NCBI RefSeq assembly: GCF_003344965.1
Contig: NZ_CP031194.1
Coordinates: 6,696,001 to 6,760,000 of the forward strand
Source: Streptomyces paludis
Lineage (GTDB): Bacteria > Actinomycetota > Actinomycetes > Streptomycetales > Streptomycetaceae
Reading direction: 5' to 3'
Length of the DNA stretch: 64,000 nt
The notes beneath the pieces are model-generated. The model was not told where the DNA came from. It was given only the letters and a program-made list of their open reading frames with translations, and searched no databases. Each line of letters begins with the position of its first letter. The first letter of the stretch is position 1. Position numbers and translations under genes: made by a program. Below, piece by piece: positions 35,208-43,467 of the stretch.

Positions 35208-37226
35208 ATGGAAACCGCGCGGAGCGCCATCCCGTACGGAACGTGGCCGTCCCCGGTCGACGCCGCCCTCGCCGCCTCGCGCGGCGGCCGCCCCGAGTAC
35301 GTGGGGACGGTGGGCGACGAGGTGTGGTGGACGGCGCCGCGCCCCGCCGAGAGCGGCCGGCGCGCGCTCGTACGGCTGACGGCCGATGGCCGCGAGCAGT
35401 CGGTCCTGCCCGCGCCGTGGAACGCCGGCAGCCGGGTCATCGAGTACGGCGGCGTGCCCTGGGCCGGCGCCGCCCGCCCCGACGGCGGCCCGCTCGTCGT
35501 CTTCGTCCACTTCCCCGACCAGCGGCTGTACGCGTACGAGCCGGACGGCGCGGGCGAGCCGAGACCCCTCACCCCTGTGTCCGCGATCGGCGGCGGGCTG
35601 CGCTGGGCCGACCCGGTGCTCCAACTCGACCGGGGCGAAGTCTGGTGCGTACTGGAGGAGTTCACGGGCAAGGGCCCCACCGACGTCCGCCGGGTCATCG
35701 CCGCCGTACCGCTGGACGGCTCGGCCGCCGACGACCGTACGGCCGTCCGTGAGCTGTCCGACGACCGGCACCGCTTCGTCACCGGGCCCCGGCTCTCCCC
35801 GGACGGCCGCCACGCCGCGTGGATCGCCTGGGACCATCCTCAGATGCCCTGGGACGGCACGGTGGTGATGCTCGGGGAAGTGGCCGACGGCGGGCCCTTC
35901 CGAGGGATCAGGCCGGTCGTCGGGGACACCGACGAGTCCGTCGCCCAGGTCGACTGGGCGCCTGACGGCTCGCTGCTCCTCGTCTCCGACCTCTCCGGCT
36001 GGTGGGAGGTGCGGCGCCTGCGGGTGGACGGGGACGCGGCGGCCGGACCGGGCGTGATCGCGAGCACCAGCCTCTGCCCCGGCCGCCGGGAGGAGTTCGG
36101 CGGGCCGCTCTGGAAGATCGGCTCCCAGTGGTTCCATCCGCTGGACGACGGCCGGATCGCCGTCATCCACGGCCGGGGCACCACCGCGCTCGGCGTGCTC
36201 GACCCGGCCGACGGCACCCTCGTGGACGCCGAGGGGCCCTGGACCGAGTGGGCGCCCACCCTCGCCGTCACCGGCGGCCGGGTGATCGGCGTCGCGGCGG
36301 GACCGCGCCACGGGTACGAGATCGTGGAGCTGGACACCGCCACCGGCCGGACCCGGGTGATCGGCGCCGCCCACCAGGACCCCGTGGACCCCGCGTACTA
36401 CCCCGACTCCCGGCCGCGCACCTTCACCGGACCCGGCGGCCGGGAGATCCACGCCCAGATCCATCCGCCGCACCACCCCGCGCACACCGGCCCCGAGGGC
36501 GGACTCCCGCCGTACGTGGTGTGGGCGCACGGCGGGCCCACCGGGCGCGCGCCGCTCGTCCTGGACCTGGAGATCGCCTACTTCACCTCCCGGGGCATCG
36601 GGGTCGCCGAGGTCAACTACGGCGGCTCCACCGGCTACGGACGGGAGTACCGGAACCGGCTGCGCGAGCAGTGGGGCGTGGTCGACGTCGAGGACTGCGC
36701 GGCGGTCGCCGAGGAGCTGGCCGCCGAGGGCACCGCCGACCGCGCGCGGCTCGCCGTACGCGGCGGCAGCGCGGGCGGCTGGACGGCGGCGGTCTCGCTG
36801 ACCGACACCGACGTGTACGCCTGCGGCACGATCAGCTATCCGATCCTCGATCTGCTCGGCTGGGCCACCGACGAGACCCACGACTTCGAGTCCCGCTACC
36901 TCGAATCGCTCGTCGGACCGCTCGCCGAGGTCCCCGAGCGCTACCACGCGCGCTCGCCGCTGCACCACGTCGAGCGGATCACCGCGCCGTTCCTGCTGCT
37001 CCAGGGGCTCGACGACGTGATCTGCCCGCCCGCCCAGTGCGAGCGCTTCCTCGACCGGATGGCCGGGCGCGGTGTCCCGCACGCGTATCTCGCCTTCGAG
37101 GGCGAGGGCCACGGGTTCCGCCGCGCGGACACCATGATCCGGGCGCTGGAGGCCGAACTCGCCCTGTACGCAAGGACCTTCGGGTTCGCCCGTCCCGATG
37201 TCCCGCCGCTGGAGATGGTCCGATGA
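35208..37226 (+). CDS. S9-family prolyl-oligopeptidase-like serine peptidase
   Basis: A 672-residue two-domain peptidase. Residues 1-400 are a beta-propeller gate; the alpha/beta hydrolase follows, with oxyanion region WAHGGPTGRAP, nucleophile GGSAGGWT, acid DDVICPP and histidine FEGEGHGFRR. It cleaves short peptides, in this subgroup often dipeptidyl or acylaminoacyl types. GGGAGGAG lies eight bases before the ATG. Its stop overlaps the next start in ATGA. Confidence 0.93.
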   Translation: METARSAIPYGTWPSPVDAALAASRGGRPEYVGTVGDEVWWTAPRPAESGRRALVRLTADGREQSVLPAPWNAGSRVIEYGGVPWAGAARPDGGPLVVFVHFPDQRLYAYEPDGAGEPRPLTPVSAIGGGLRWADPVLQLDRGEVWCVLEEFTGKGPTDVRRVIAAVPLDGSAADDRTAVRELSDDRHRFVTGPRLSPDGRHAAWIAWDHPQMPWDGTVVMLGEVADGGPFRGIRPVVGDTDESVAQVDWAPDGSLLLVSDLSGWWEVRRLRVDGDAAAGPGVIASTSLCPGRREEFGGPLWKIGSQWFHPLDDGRIAVIHGRGTTALGVLDPADGTLVDAEGPWTEWAPTLAVTGGRVIGVAAGPRHGYEIVELDTATGRTRVIGAAHQDPVDPAYYPDSRPRTFTGPGGREIHAQIHPPHHPAHTGPEGGLPPYVVWAHGGPTGRAPLVLDLEIAYFTSRGIGVAEVNYGGSTGYGREYRNRLREQWGVVDVEDCAAVAEELAAEGTADRARLAVRGGSAGGWTAAVSLTDTDVYACGTISYPILDLLGWATDETHDFESRYLESLVGPLAEVPERYHARSPLHHVERITAPFLLLQGLDDVICPPAQCERFLDRMAGRGVPHAYLAFEGEGHGFRRADTMIRALEAELALYARTFGFARPDVPPLEMVR

Positions 37227-38173
37227 AGGTACCTGTGACGCCCCTGACCCGGCCCGCGCGGCTGCGGCCGGGGGCCAGGGTCGCCGTCGTGGCGCCGAGC
37301 GGGCCCGTACCGGGGGAGCGGCTCGACGCGGGGCTCGACATCCTGCGCGGCTGGGACCTCGACCCGGTGGCGGGCCCGCATGTGCGCGACCGCCACCCCC
37401 GGTTCCCGTATCTGGCGGGCACGGACGAGAACCGCGCCCGCGATCTCCAGGACGCCTGGTGCGACCCGTCCGTGAGCGCCGTGCTGTGCGCCCGGGGCGG
37501 TTACGGGGCGCAGCGGATGGTGGAGCTGCTCGACTGGGACGCGATGCGGGCGGCGGGCCCCAAGGTCTTCGTCGGCTTCAGCGACATCACCGCGCTGCAC
37601 GAGGCGTTCGCCGTCCGGCTGGGACTGGTCACCCTGCACGGCCCGATGACCGCCGCCCTCGCCTTCCTCAAGGACGCCGGGGTCCAGGAGTCGCTGCGCG
37701 CCACGCTGCTGGACCCCGGGTCCGTCCGTACCCTCGCCCCGGACACGGCCCGCACCCTGGTGCCCGGCCGGGCGCGCGGGGTCACCCTCGGCGGCTGTGT
37801 CAGCCTGCTCGCGGCGGAGCTGGGCACCCCGCACGCGCGGCCCTCGGCGGCGGGCGGGCTGCTGCTGATCGAGGACATCGGCGAGGAGCCGTACCGCCTC
37901 GACCGCATCCTCACCCAACTGCTGCGCGCCGGATGGCTGGACGGCGTCGCGGGGATCGGCCTCGGCTCCTGGAAGGAGTGCGGACCGTACGACGACGTGC
38001 GCGCGGTGCTGCTCGACCGGCTGGGCCCGCTGGGCGTACCGGTCGTGGAGGAGCTGGGCTTCGGACACGCGGACACGGCGCCGACCGTGCCGCTGGGTGT
38101 CGCGGCGGTGCTGGACGCGCCGGCGGGCGGAGGACGGCCGTCCCTGACAATGGAGGTGCCCGCGCTGACCTGA
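37223..38173 (+). CDS. S66-family L,D-carboxypeptidase
   Basis: A 316-residue LdcA-like enzyme. The nucleophile Ser is in VGFSDITALHEAF, the Glu in LLLIEDIGEEPYRLDR, and the His in ELGFGHADTAPTVPLG. The N-terminal nucleophile elbow RPGARVAVVAPSGP and CARGGYGAQRMVELLDW match. The family releases the terminal D-Ala from murein tetrapeptides during cell wall recycling, or acts on similar peptides. No signal peptide, so cytoplasmic. It is the fourth gene of the peptidase operon. Confidence 0.92.
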   Translation: MKVPVTPLTRPARLRPGARVAVVAPSGPVPGERLDAGLDILRGWDLDPVAGPHVRDRHPRFPYLAGTDENRARDLQDAWCDPSVSAVLCARGGYGAQRMVELLDWDAMRAAGPKVFVGFSDITALHEAFAVRLGLVTLHGPMTAALAFLKDAGVQESLRATLLDPGSVRTLAPDTARTLVPGRARGVTLGGCVSLLAAELGTPHARPSAAGGLLLIEDIGEEPYRLDRILTQLLRAGWLDGVAGIGLGSWKECGPYDDVRAVLLDRLGPLGVPVVEELGFGHADTAPTVPLGVAAVLDAPAGGGRPSLTMEVPALT

Positions 38174-38224
38174 CGCCACGGTGCCCGCGCTGAGCTGACC
38201 TTGTCGCCCGTTTAGGGTGGCCGG

Positions 38225-38767
38225 ATGTCCGACCAGCACCCCGCCCGCCCGCTCGCCGAGGGGCCCCGCACCCGGCTGCACCCCTACCGCCCCGACGACG
38301 CCGAGGAGTTCGCGGCCCTCGCGCGCGCGAGCAGGCGGCTGCACCGGCCCTGGCTGTTCCCGCCCGAGGACACCGGGGCGTACGCGGTGTACGCGGGCCG
38401 GATCGTCGAGGACCCGGCCAAGGAGGGGTATCTCGTCCGCGCCCGCGACGACGGGCGCCTGGCCGGGTTCATCAACATCAACAACATCGTCCGGGGCGGC
38501 TTCCAGTGCGGTGCGCTCGGATACGGCGCGTTCGCGCACGCGGCCGGGCGCGGGCTGATGACCGAGGCGCTCGGCCTGGTCCTGCGCCACGCGTTCGGCC
38601 CGCTCGGGCTGCACCGGCTGGAGGCCAACATCCAGCCCGCCAACGCCGCGTCGCTCGCGCTCGTACGGCGGGCTGGCTTCCGGTCGGAGGGCTTCTCACC
38701 GGACTTCCTGTTCATCGACGGCGCGTGGCGCGACCACGAGCGCTGGGCGATCACCGCCGGACGCTGA
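38225..38767 (+). CDS. GNAT-family N-acetyltransferase (RimJ/RimL type)
   Basis: A 180-residue acetyltransferase. Motif A is in GYGAFAHAAGRGLMTEALGLVL, followed by GLHRLEANIQPANAASLALVRRAGF and SEGFSPDFLFIDGAWRDHERWAI, the usual RimJ-like end. It acetylates an amine, such as the N-terminus of a protein or a small molecule, with acetyl-CoA. It lies 51 bases after the S66 gene and may be the last gene of that operon. Confidence 0.88.
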   Translation: MSDQHPARPLAEGPRTRLHPYRPDDAEEFAALARASRRLHRPWLFPPEDTGAYAVYAGRIVEDPAKEGYLVRARDDGRLAGFININNIVRGGFQCGALGYGAFAHAAGRGLMTEALGLVLRHAFGPLGLHRLEANIQPANAASLALVRRAGFRSEGFSPDFLFIDGAWRDHERWAITAGR

Positions 38768-38817
38768 GGTCCGGCGGCGTCCGGTACGGCGGCGGGGTAC
38801 GGAGGCGGGCCGGGCGG

Positions 38818-39153
38818 TCAGCGGCCCTTGCGGTTGATCTTCATGGTGTCCATGTCGGTCACGGTCGCGCGCAGTTCGCCCCACGCGCCGCCCAGCGCGC
38901 GCAGCGCCGTCTCCGCGCGGTCCTCCGCGAGCGCGCCCGCCATCTCCGGGCCGTCGGCCGCGTCGGACAGCAGCTCGTAGCGGTAGCTGAAGTGCTTCAG
39001 CGTGCGGTCGTACGTCAGCGACCCGTCCGGGGTGAACCGCATCTGGCTGAGCCCGTGGTCCGCCACCTCCGCGAGCAGCCGCGCGCGTACGTCGTCCGGC
39101 AGCCCGTTCCAGGTCCCCCGGACGATCACCCGGTAGGTGTGCTGCGTGGTCAT
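38818..39153 (-). CDS. Small conserved protein, DUF6204-like
   Basis: A 111-residue soluble protein starting MTTQHTYRVIVRGTWNGL, with LTYDRTLKHFSYRYEL in the middle. From memory this matches the actinobacterial DUF6204 family, whose function is unknown. ATG 39153 is chosen; an upstream in-frame start at 39285 would overlap the divergent arginase-fold gene. The convergent neighbour is the GNAT gene. Confidence 0.65.
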   Translation of the reverse strand: MTTQHTYRVIVRGTWNGLPDDVRARLLAEVADHGLSQMRFTPDGSLTYDRTLKHFSYRYELLSDAADGPEMAGALAEDRAETALRALGGAWGELRATVTDMDTMKINRKGR

Positions 39154-39220
39154 CGCGCCGCTCGCTCTCTCTTCGTCAACAGGATGAAGGCGCCAGCGTA
39201 CGTAAGAGAGGATGGTTCGC

Positions 39221-40114
39221 ATGCGGAATTTCGTGGTCGTCGACGCCCCCTCCAACCTGGGCCTGCGCCCGCCCGCCCCGGGCACGGTCCCCGGCTGTTA
39301 CAAACTGGCGGGCGCCCTGCGCGAGCAGGGCATCGTGCGGCGCCTCGGCGCGCGCGAGGGCGGGGTTGTCGTGCCGCCGCGCTACGACAGGGGCGACTGG
39401 CAGGAGGGCGACGGCGTCTTCAACGCCGCCGCGATCGCCGCGTACACCCCCAGGCTCGCCGACCGCATCGAACAGCACGTAGCGGCCGGGGACTTCCCGG
39501 TCGTGCTCGGCGGCGACTGCTCCATCCAGCTCGGCGCGTCGCTCGCGCTGCGCCGGAGGGGCCGGTACGGGCTGGTCGCCATCGACGGCTCCGCCGACTT
39601 CCGCCACCCCGGCAACTCCACCGCCATCGGCGCGGCGGGCGGCGAGGAGCTGGCCCTCGGCACCGGGCGCGGGCAGCGGGAGCTGACCGATCTGGAGGGG
39701 CTGCGCCCGTATCTGCGGGACGAGGACATCCGGCTCTTCGGGATGCGGGACGGCGACGAGGACCGCGCGGAACTCACCCGGCTGAAGATCTCCCACACCA
39801 CGGTCGGGGAGCTGCGGGAGCGGGGCGTGGCCGAGGTGGCCGCCGCGGCGGCGCTGTCGCTGGAGACACCGGCGCTGGACGGGTTCTGGGTGCATCTGGA
39901 CGCCGACGTACTCGACCCGGAGATCATGCCGGCCGTGGACAGCCCGGACCCCGGCGGTCTGCTCCCGCACGAACTCGCCACGCTGCTGCGGACCTTGGCC
40001 GGCTCGGCGCGGTGCGTCGGGCTGAACGTGACGATCTACGACCCGGATCTGGACCCGGACGGCACGGGCGCGGCGCTGCTGACGGACCTGGTGGTGGGGG
40101 CGCTCGTACCGTAA
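39221..40114 (+). CDS. Arginase-fold (ureohydrolase-like) protein with altered metal site
   Basis: A 297-residue protein of the arginase/agmatinase/formiminoglutamase family. Motif one is VVLGGDCSIQLG, where the usual GGDHS histidine is Cys100. Motif two is AIDGSADFRHP, where D-x-H-x-D has Ser124. Motif three, HLDADVLDP, is intact. Two of the expected manganese ligands are thus replaced, so normal hydrolysis of a guanidine is doubtful. ATG 39221 (MRNFVV) follows GAGAGG by nine bases. It is divergent from the DUF6204 gene. Confidence 0.82.
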   Translation: MRNFVVVDAPSNLGLRPPAPGTVPGCYKLAGALREQGIVRRLGAREGGVVVPPRYDRGDWQEGDGVFNAAAIAAYTPRLADRIEQHVAAGDFPVVLGGDCSIQLGASLALRRRGRYGLVAIDGSADFRHPGNSTAIGAAGGEELALGTGRGQRELTDLEGLRPYLRDEDIRLFGMRDGDEDRAELTRLKISHTTVGELRERGVAEVAAAAALSLETPALDGFWVHLDADVLDPEIMPAVDSPDPGGLLPHELATLLRTLAGSARCVGLNVTIYDPDLDPDGTGAALLTDLVVGALVP

Positions 40115-40134
40115 GCCGGTTCCGAAATCCGCTG

Positions 40135-40191
40135 CCCGCGTGAACCCGCTTCCCGCGTGAACCCGGTCCCGCGTGAATCCGGTCCCGCGTG
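40135..40191. repeat. Tandem repeat of a 16-17-bp unit, about 3.5 copies
   Basis: CCCGCGTGAA[CT]CCGG-type units start at 40135, 40152, 40168 and 40184, the last cut short. The array lies between two convergent genes and touches the end of the VOC gene. The unit is too short for a CRISPR repeat and has no spacers. Confidence 0.75.
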
Positions 40192-40193
40192 CG

Positions 40194-40553
40194 TCAGCGG
40201 CCCTCGGCGGCCTTGCGGTCGACGTACTCGAAGACCGAGCCGTCGGGGTGCACGGCGATCAGGTTCCGGCCCACCGGGGTGGCGACCGGCCCCACGATGA
40301 CCTTCGCCCCGATGCCGGTGAGGACCGTACGGGCCTCCTCGACGTCCTTGACGGCGATGGTCGCCGTCACCTTGCGCAGGACGTCGATCTCCGACGCGGG
40401 ACCGCTCATCAGCAGAAAGCAGCCGACGGCGGCGACCGAGACCCCGCCGCGCTCGAAACGGAGCGCGGGACTGCCGGTGAGCCGTTCGTAGAACGCCACC
40501 GAGGTCTCCAGGTCGTCGACGCAGACGCGCAGCGTGGTTCCCAGGATTTCCAT
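40194..40553 (-). CDS. VOC-family (glyoxalase/bleomycin-resistance-like) protein
   Basis: A 119-residue protein of two beta-alpha-beta-beta-beta modules: LRVCVDDLETSVAFYERLTG and ATIAVKDVEEARTVLTGIGA, ending in HPDGSVFEYVDR. The family binds metal and includes glyoxalases, dioxygenases and antibiotic-binding proteins; the substrate is not visible. It follows the methyltransferase gene on the same strand, with a hairpin between. Confidence 0.85.
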   Translation of the reverse strand: MEILGTTLRVCVDDLETSVAFYERLTGSPALRFERGGVSVAAVGCFLLMSGPASEIDVLRKVTATIAVKDVEEARTVLTGIGAKVIVGPVATPVGRNLIAVHPDGSVFEYVDRKAAEGR

Positions 40554-40576
40554 GCCCGACAGGGTAGTTGGTGGGG

Positions 40577-40614
40577 GCGCCTCCGCGGGAGCCCGCGGCG
40601 GACCGAGGAGGCGC
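40577..40614. terminator. Compound hairpin between methyltransferase and VOC genes
   Basis: GCGCCTC (40577-40583) pairs with GAGGCGC (40608-40614) and, inside, CCGCGGG pairs with CCCGCGG. It lies 24 bases after the methyltransferase stop read on the minus strand and may end that transcript. Confidence 0.45.
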
Positions 40615-40637
40615 GGCCCCTCGCCGATGCCCTGCCC

Positions 40638-41453
40638 TCAGACCCGGCAGAGGATTTCGCCGTGCGGCACCATGAACCACGCGTCCTCGGCGGCGCCCCA
40701 CGCGCGCCACGCCCCGGCGAACTCCGCCAGCCGCCCGGCCGTCGCGTGGCCGCCGTCGACCGCCAGCCCCGCGTAGCCGGACGCGGTCGTCCGGTCCGCC
40801 CACAGCCCGCTCCACCAGGCGCGCTCCTCCGGAGTGGCGAAGCACCAGGTGGTAGCCGTCGCGGTGATCGCGGCATCGGTGAAACCGGCCCCCCGGGCCC
40901 AGGAGAGCAGCCGGCGCCCGGCGTCGGGCTCACCGCCGTTGGCACGGGCCACCCGGCGGTACACCTCCCGCCAGTCGTCCAGCACGGGTACGGCCGGGAA
41001 CCAGGCGAAGGCCCCGAAGTCCGCGTCGCGCGCCGCGATCACCCCGCCCGGCCGGCACACCCGGCGCAGCTCGCGCAGCGCCCGTACCGGATCACCGACG
41101 TGCTGGAGGACCTGATGGGCGTGGACGACATCGAACGAGTCGTCGGGGAAGTCCAGATCATGGACATCGGCGACCGCGAAGCGGACACTGTCCACCCCGG
41201 CCGCCTCCGCCGCCCCGCGCGCCTTGTCCAGCACGTCCTCGGCGGTGTCCACGGCCGTCACCGTCCCGGGGGCGACGAGCGCCGCCAGGTCGGCCGTGAT
41301 GGTCCCCGGCCCGCACCCCACGTCCAGCACGTCCTGGCCGGACCGCAGCTCGGGGAGGAGGTACGCGGCTGAGTTGGCGGCGGTGCGCCAGGTGTGCGAG
41401 CGGAGCACCGACTCGTGGTGCCCGTGGGTGTAGACGGCGGTCTCTTTCGGCAT
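40638..41453 (-). CDS. Class I SAM-dependent methyltransferase (UbiE-like)
   Basis: A 271-residue methyltransferase with motif I VLDVGCGPGTITADLAAL, an acidic residue in AVDTAEDVL, and the UbiE-like HAHQVLQHVGDPVRALRELRR. The N-terminus YTHGHHESVLRSH is common in actinobacterial members. The substrate is unknown. It runs on the same strand as the EamA gene, about 40 bases downstream of it. Confidence 0.87.
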   Translation of the reverse strand: MPKETAVYTHGHHESVLRSHTWRTAANSAAYLLPELRSGQDVLDVGCGPGTITADLAALVAPGTVTAVDTAEDVLDKARGAAEAAGVDSVRFAVADVHDLDFPDDSFDVVHAHQVLQHVGDPVRALRELRRVCRPGGVIAARDADFGAFAWFPAVPVLDDWREVYRRVARANGGEPDAGRRLLSWARGAGFTDAAITATATTWCFATPEERAWWSGLWADRTTASGYAGLAVDGGHATAGRLAEFAGAWRAWGAAEDAWFMVPHGEILCRV

Positions 41454-41494
41454 GGCCGGACTCCCTCTCCCGTGCGTGAAGTGGTCCTGCCACG

Positions 41495-42457
41495 CTACGC
41501 CCGAATGTCGGATGGTGAGATGGGTGTCTCGTTATGTGGGATATCGGAAGGGTGGTCCTGGGGGGAGGCCGCCGTGACGGCGACCGCGTTGGCGCCGACG
41601 ATGACGCAGATGGCCGCCCACGCGGCCATATCGAGGTGCTCGTGGAGCACGATGAGGCCGACCAGGGCGGCGAAGACCGGGTTGACGCTCATGAACACGC
41701 CGAAGAACCGCGCCGGGACGCGTCGCAGCGCGAGCAGGTCGGCGAGGAACGGCACCGCCGAGGAGAGGACCCCGGCCGCCAGCGCGCAGGCGAGGACGGC
41801 CGGGGTCGGAGGGTGCCGCCAGAGCACTAGGGCGCCGACGGGGAGGTAGAGGACGCCGGAGACGGCCGCGGCGGCGGCCGAGCCCTCCAGGCCGGGCAGC
41901 CGGCGGCCGACGGCGCGGTTCAGCAGGATGTAGCAGCCCCAGCACGCCGCGGCCAGCAGGGCCATACCGACGCCCAGGTAGTCGGTGGAAGGAGAGGGAC
42001 GGGTGAGGACGACGACGGCCGCCGCTGCCGCCAGCGCGCACAGGGCGTCGATCCGGCGGCGGGAGCCGGCCAGCGCCACCGTCAGCGGGCCGAGGAACTC
42101 CAGCGTGACGGCCAGCCCCAGCCCGATGCGGTCGATGGCCGCGTACAGGGACAGGTTCATCACGGCGAACACCAGCGCCAGCCCCAGCACCGGCCGCCAC
42201 TGCGCCGCCGTGAACGAGCGCACGCGCGGCCGGCCGGCCGCCCACAGCACCCCGGCGGCCACCCACTGACGGATCGCGACCACCCCCGCCGGGCCGATCA
42301 CCGGGAAGGCCAGCGCCGCCACCGACGCCCCGACCTGGTTCGACAGCCCGCTGCCCAGCATCAGCGCCACCCCGGCCCGGCGGCTCCCGCCCGGGCCGGA
42401 TGCACCGCCGTCGGCGGCGGGGGACTGTCCGGCGTCCTGCGAGGTCTTCAGCACCAT
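41495..42457 (-). CDS. EamA-family (DMT) transporter
   Basis: A 320-residue membrane protein with about ten hydrophobic segments in two EamA halves. Typical pieces are FLGPLTVALAGSRRRIDAL and VNPVFAALVGLIVLHEHLD. The family exports amino acids or metabolites, as RhtA does with homoserine. ATG 42457 (MVLKTS) is preferred; a longer start would reach the divergent LysR promoter. The divergent layout with a LysR gene 68 bases away suggests that regulator controls it. Confidence 0.88.
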   Translation of the reverse strand: MVLKTSQDAGQSPAADGGASGPGGSRRAGVALMLGSGLSNQVGASVAALAFPVIGPAGVVAIRQWVAAGVLWAAGRPRVRSFTAAQWRPVLGLALVFAVMNLSLYAAIDRIGLGLAVTLEFLGPLTVALAGSRRRIDALCALAAAAAVVVLTRPSPSTDYLGVGMALLAAACWGCYILLNRAVGRRLPGLEGSAAAAAVSGVLYLPVGALVLWRHPPTPAVLACALAAGVLSSAVPFLADLLALRRVPARFFGVFMSVNPVFAALVGLIVLHEHLDMAAWAAICVIVGANAVAVTAASPQDHPSDIPHNETPISPSDIRA

Positions 42458-42525
42458 GGCCTCACGGTGCGCTCTCCCCGGGGATACGCAAAATGCATGC
42501 ACCGCACTATCGATACGCTGGGCGT

Positions 42526-43434
42526 ATGGATCGTATGGAGGGTACGGACGGACGCCGGGGGACCGCCACCGGACTGGAGCTGAAGCACCTGCGCTGCCTG
42601 GTCGCCATCGTCGACACCGGCAGCTTCACCGACGCGGCCCTCGAACTGGGCGTCTCCCAGGCCGCCGTCTCCCGGAACCTGCTCGCCCTGGAGAAGACCC
42701 TCGGCGTGCGGCTGCTGCACCGCACCAGCCGTACGGTGGCCCCCACCACGGCCGGTGTGCAGGTGCTCGCCCGCGCCCGCCCGCTGCTCTCCGGCGCCGA
42801 CGAACTCGTCGCCGAGGCCGCCGCCGGCCACAGCCGACTGCACCTCGGCCACGCCTGGTCGGCCTTCGGCCGGCACACCACCGAGTTCCAGCGCCGATGG
42901 CACCACGACCACCCCGGGACCGAACTCCGGCTCATCCGCCACAACTCGTCCACCGGCGGGCTCGCCGAAGGACTGTGCGACCTCGCCGTCATCCGCGCCC
43001 CGCTCGACCTCAAACCCTGGTCACACGCCCTCGTCGGCGAGGAACAGCGCTACCTCGCCCTCGCCTCCGACGACCCGTGGGCCCGCCGGCGCGCCATCCG
43101 CCTGGACGAGGCCGCCACACGCACCCTCGCCCTCGACCGCCGTACCGGCACCACCACCGTGCGGCTGTGGCCCGAAGGCGAACGCCCCGCCGTCGAGTAC
43201 ATCCACGACATCGACGACTGGCTCGCCGCCATCGCCTCCGGCCGCTGTATCGGCGTCACGCCCCAGGCCACCGCCGCGCAGTACCGCCGCGACGGCATCA
43301 TCTACCGCCCCCTGCGCAACGCCGAGCCCGTCCCCGTCCACCTCATCTGGCGCCGGCAGGACCCCCACCCCGCCACCCACGCCGCCGTCGCCCTCGCCAT
43401 CGACCTCTACCGCGAGCACCGGCAAACCCGGTAG
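42526..43434 (+). CDS. LysR-family transcriptional regulator
   Basis: A 302-residue regulator. The winged helix-turn-helix is KHLRCLVAIVDTGSFTDAAL through GVSQAAVSRNLLALEKTLGVRLLHR. The effector domain is a periplasmic-binding-like fold. The start at 42526 follows GGATACGCTGG-like sequence with no ribosome site, so translation may be leaderless. The 68-base region shared with the EamA gene holds AATGCATGCACCG, a possible LysR operator. It should control the exporter and itself. Confidence 0.88.
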   Translation: MDRMEGTDGRRGTATGLELKHLRCLVAIVDTGSFTDAALELGVSQAAVSRNLLALEKTLGVRLLHRTSRTVAPTTAGVQVLARARPLLSGADELVAEAAAGHSRLHLGHAWSAFGRHTTEFQRRWHHDHPGTELRLIRHNSSTGGLAEGLCDLAVIRAPLDLKPWSHALVGEEQRYLALASDDPWARRRAIRLDEAATRTLALDRRTGTTTVRLWPEGERPAVEYIHDIDDWLAAIASGRCIGVTPQATAAQYRRDGIIYRPLRNAEPVPVHLIWRRQDPHPATHAAVALAIDLYREHRQTR

Positions 43435-43467
43435 CCCCGGTAACCGTTCCGGGGACTCCTCAACGCC

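Noticed and set aside
40135..40191. Tandem array considered as a CRISPR
   Set aside because: Units are 16-17 bases with no spacers and no cas genes are near. The 29-base repeats at 7373 also lack spacers.
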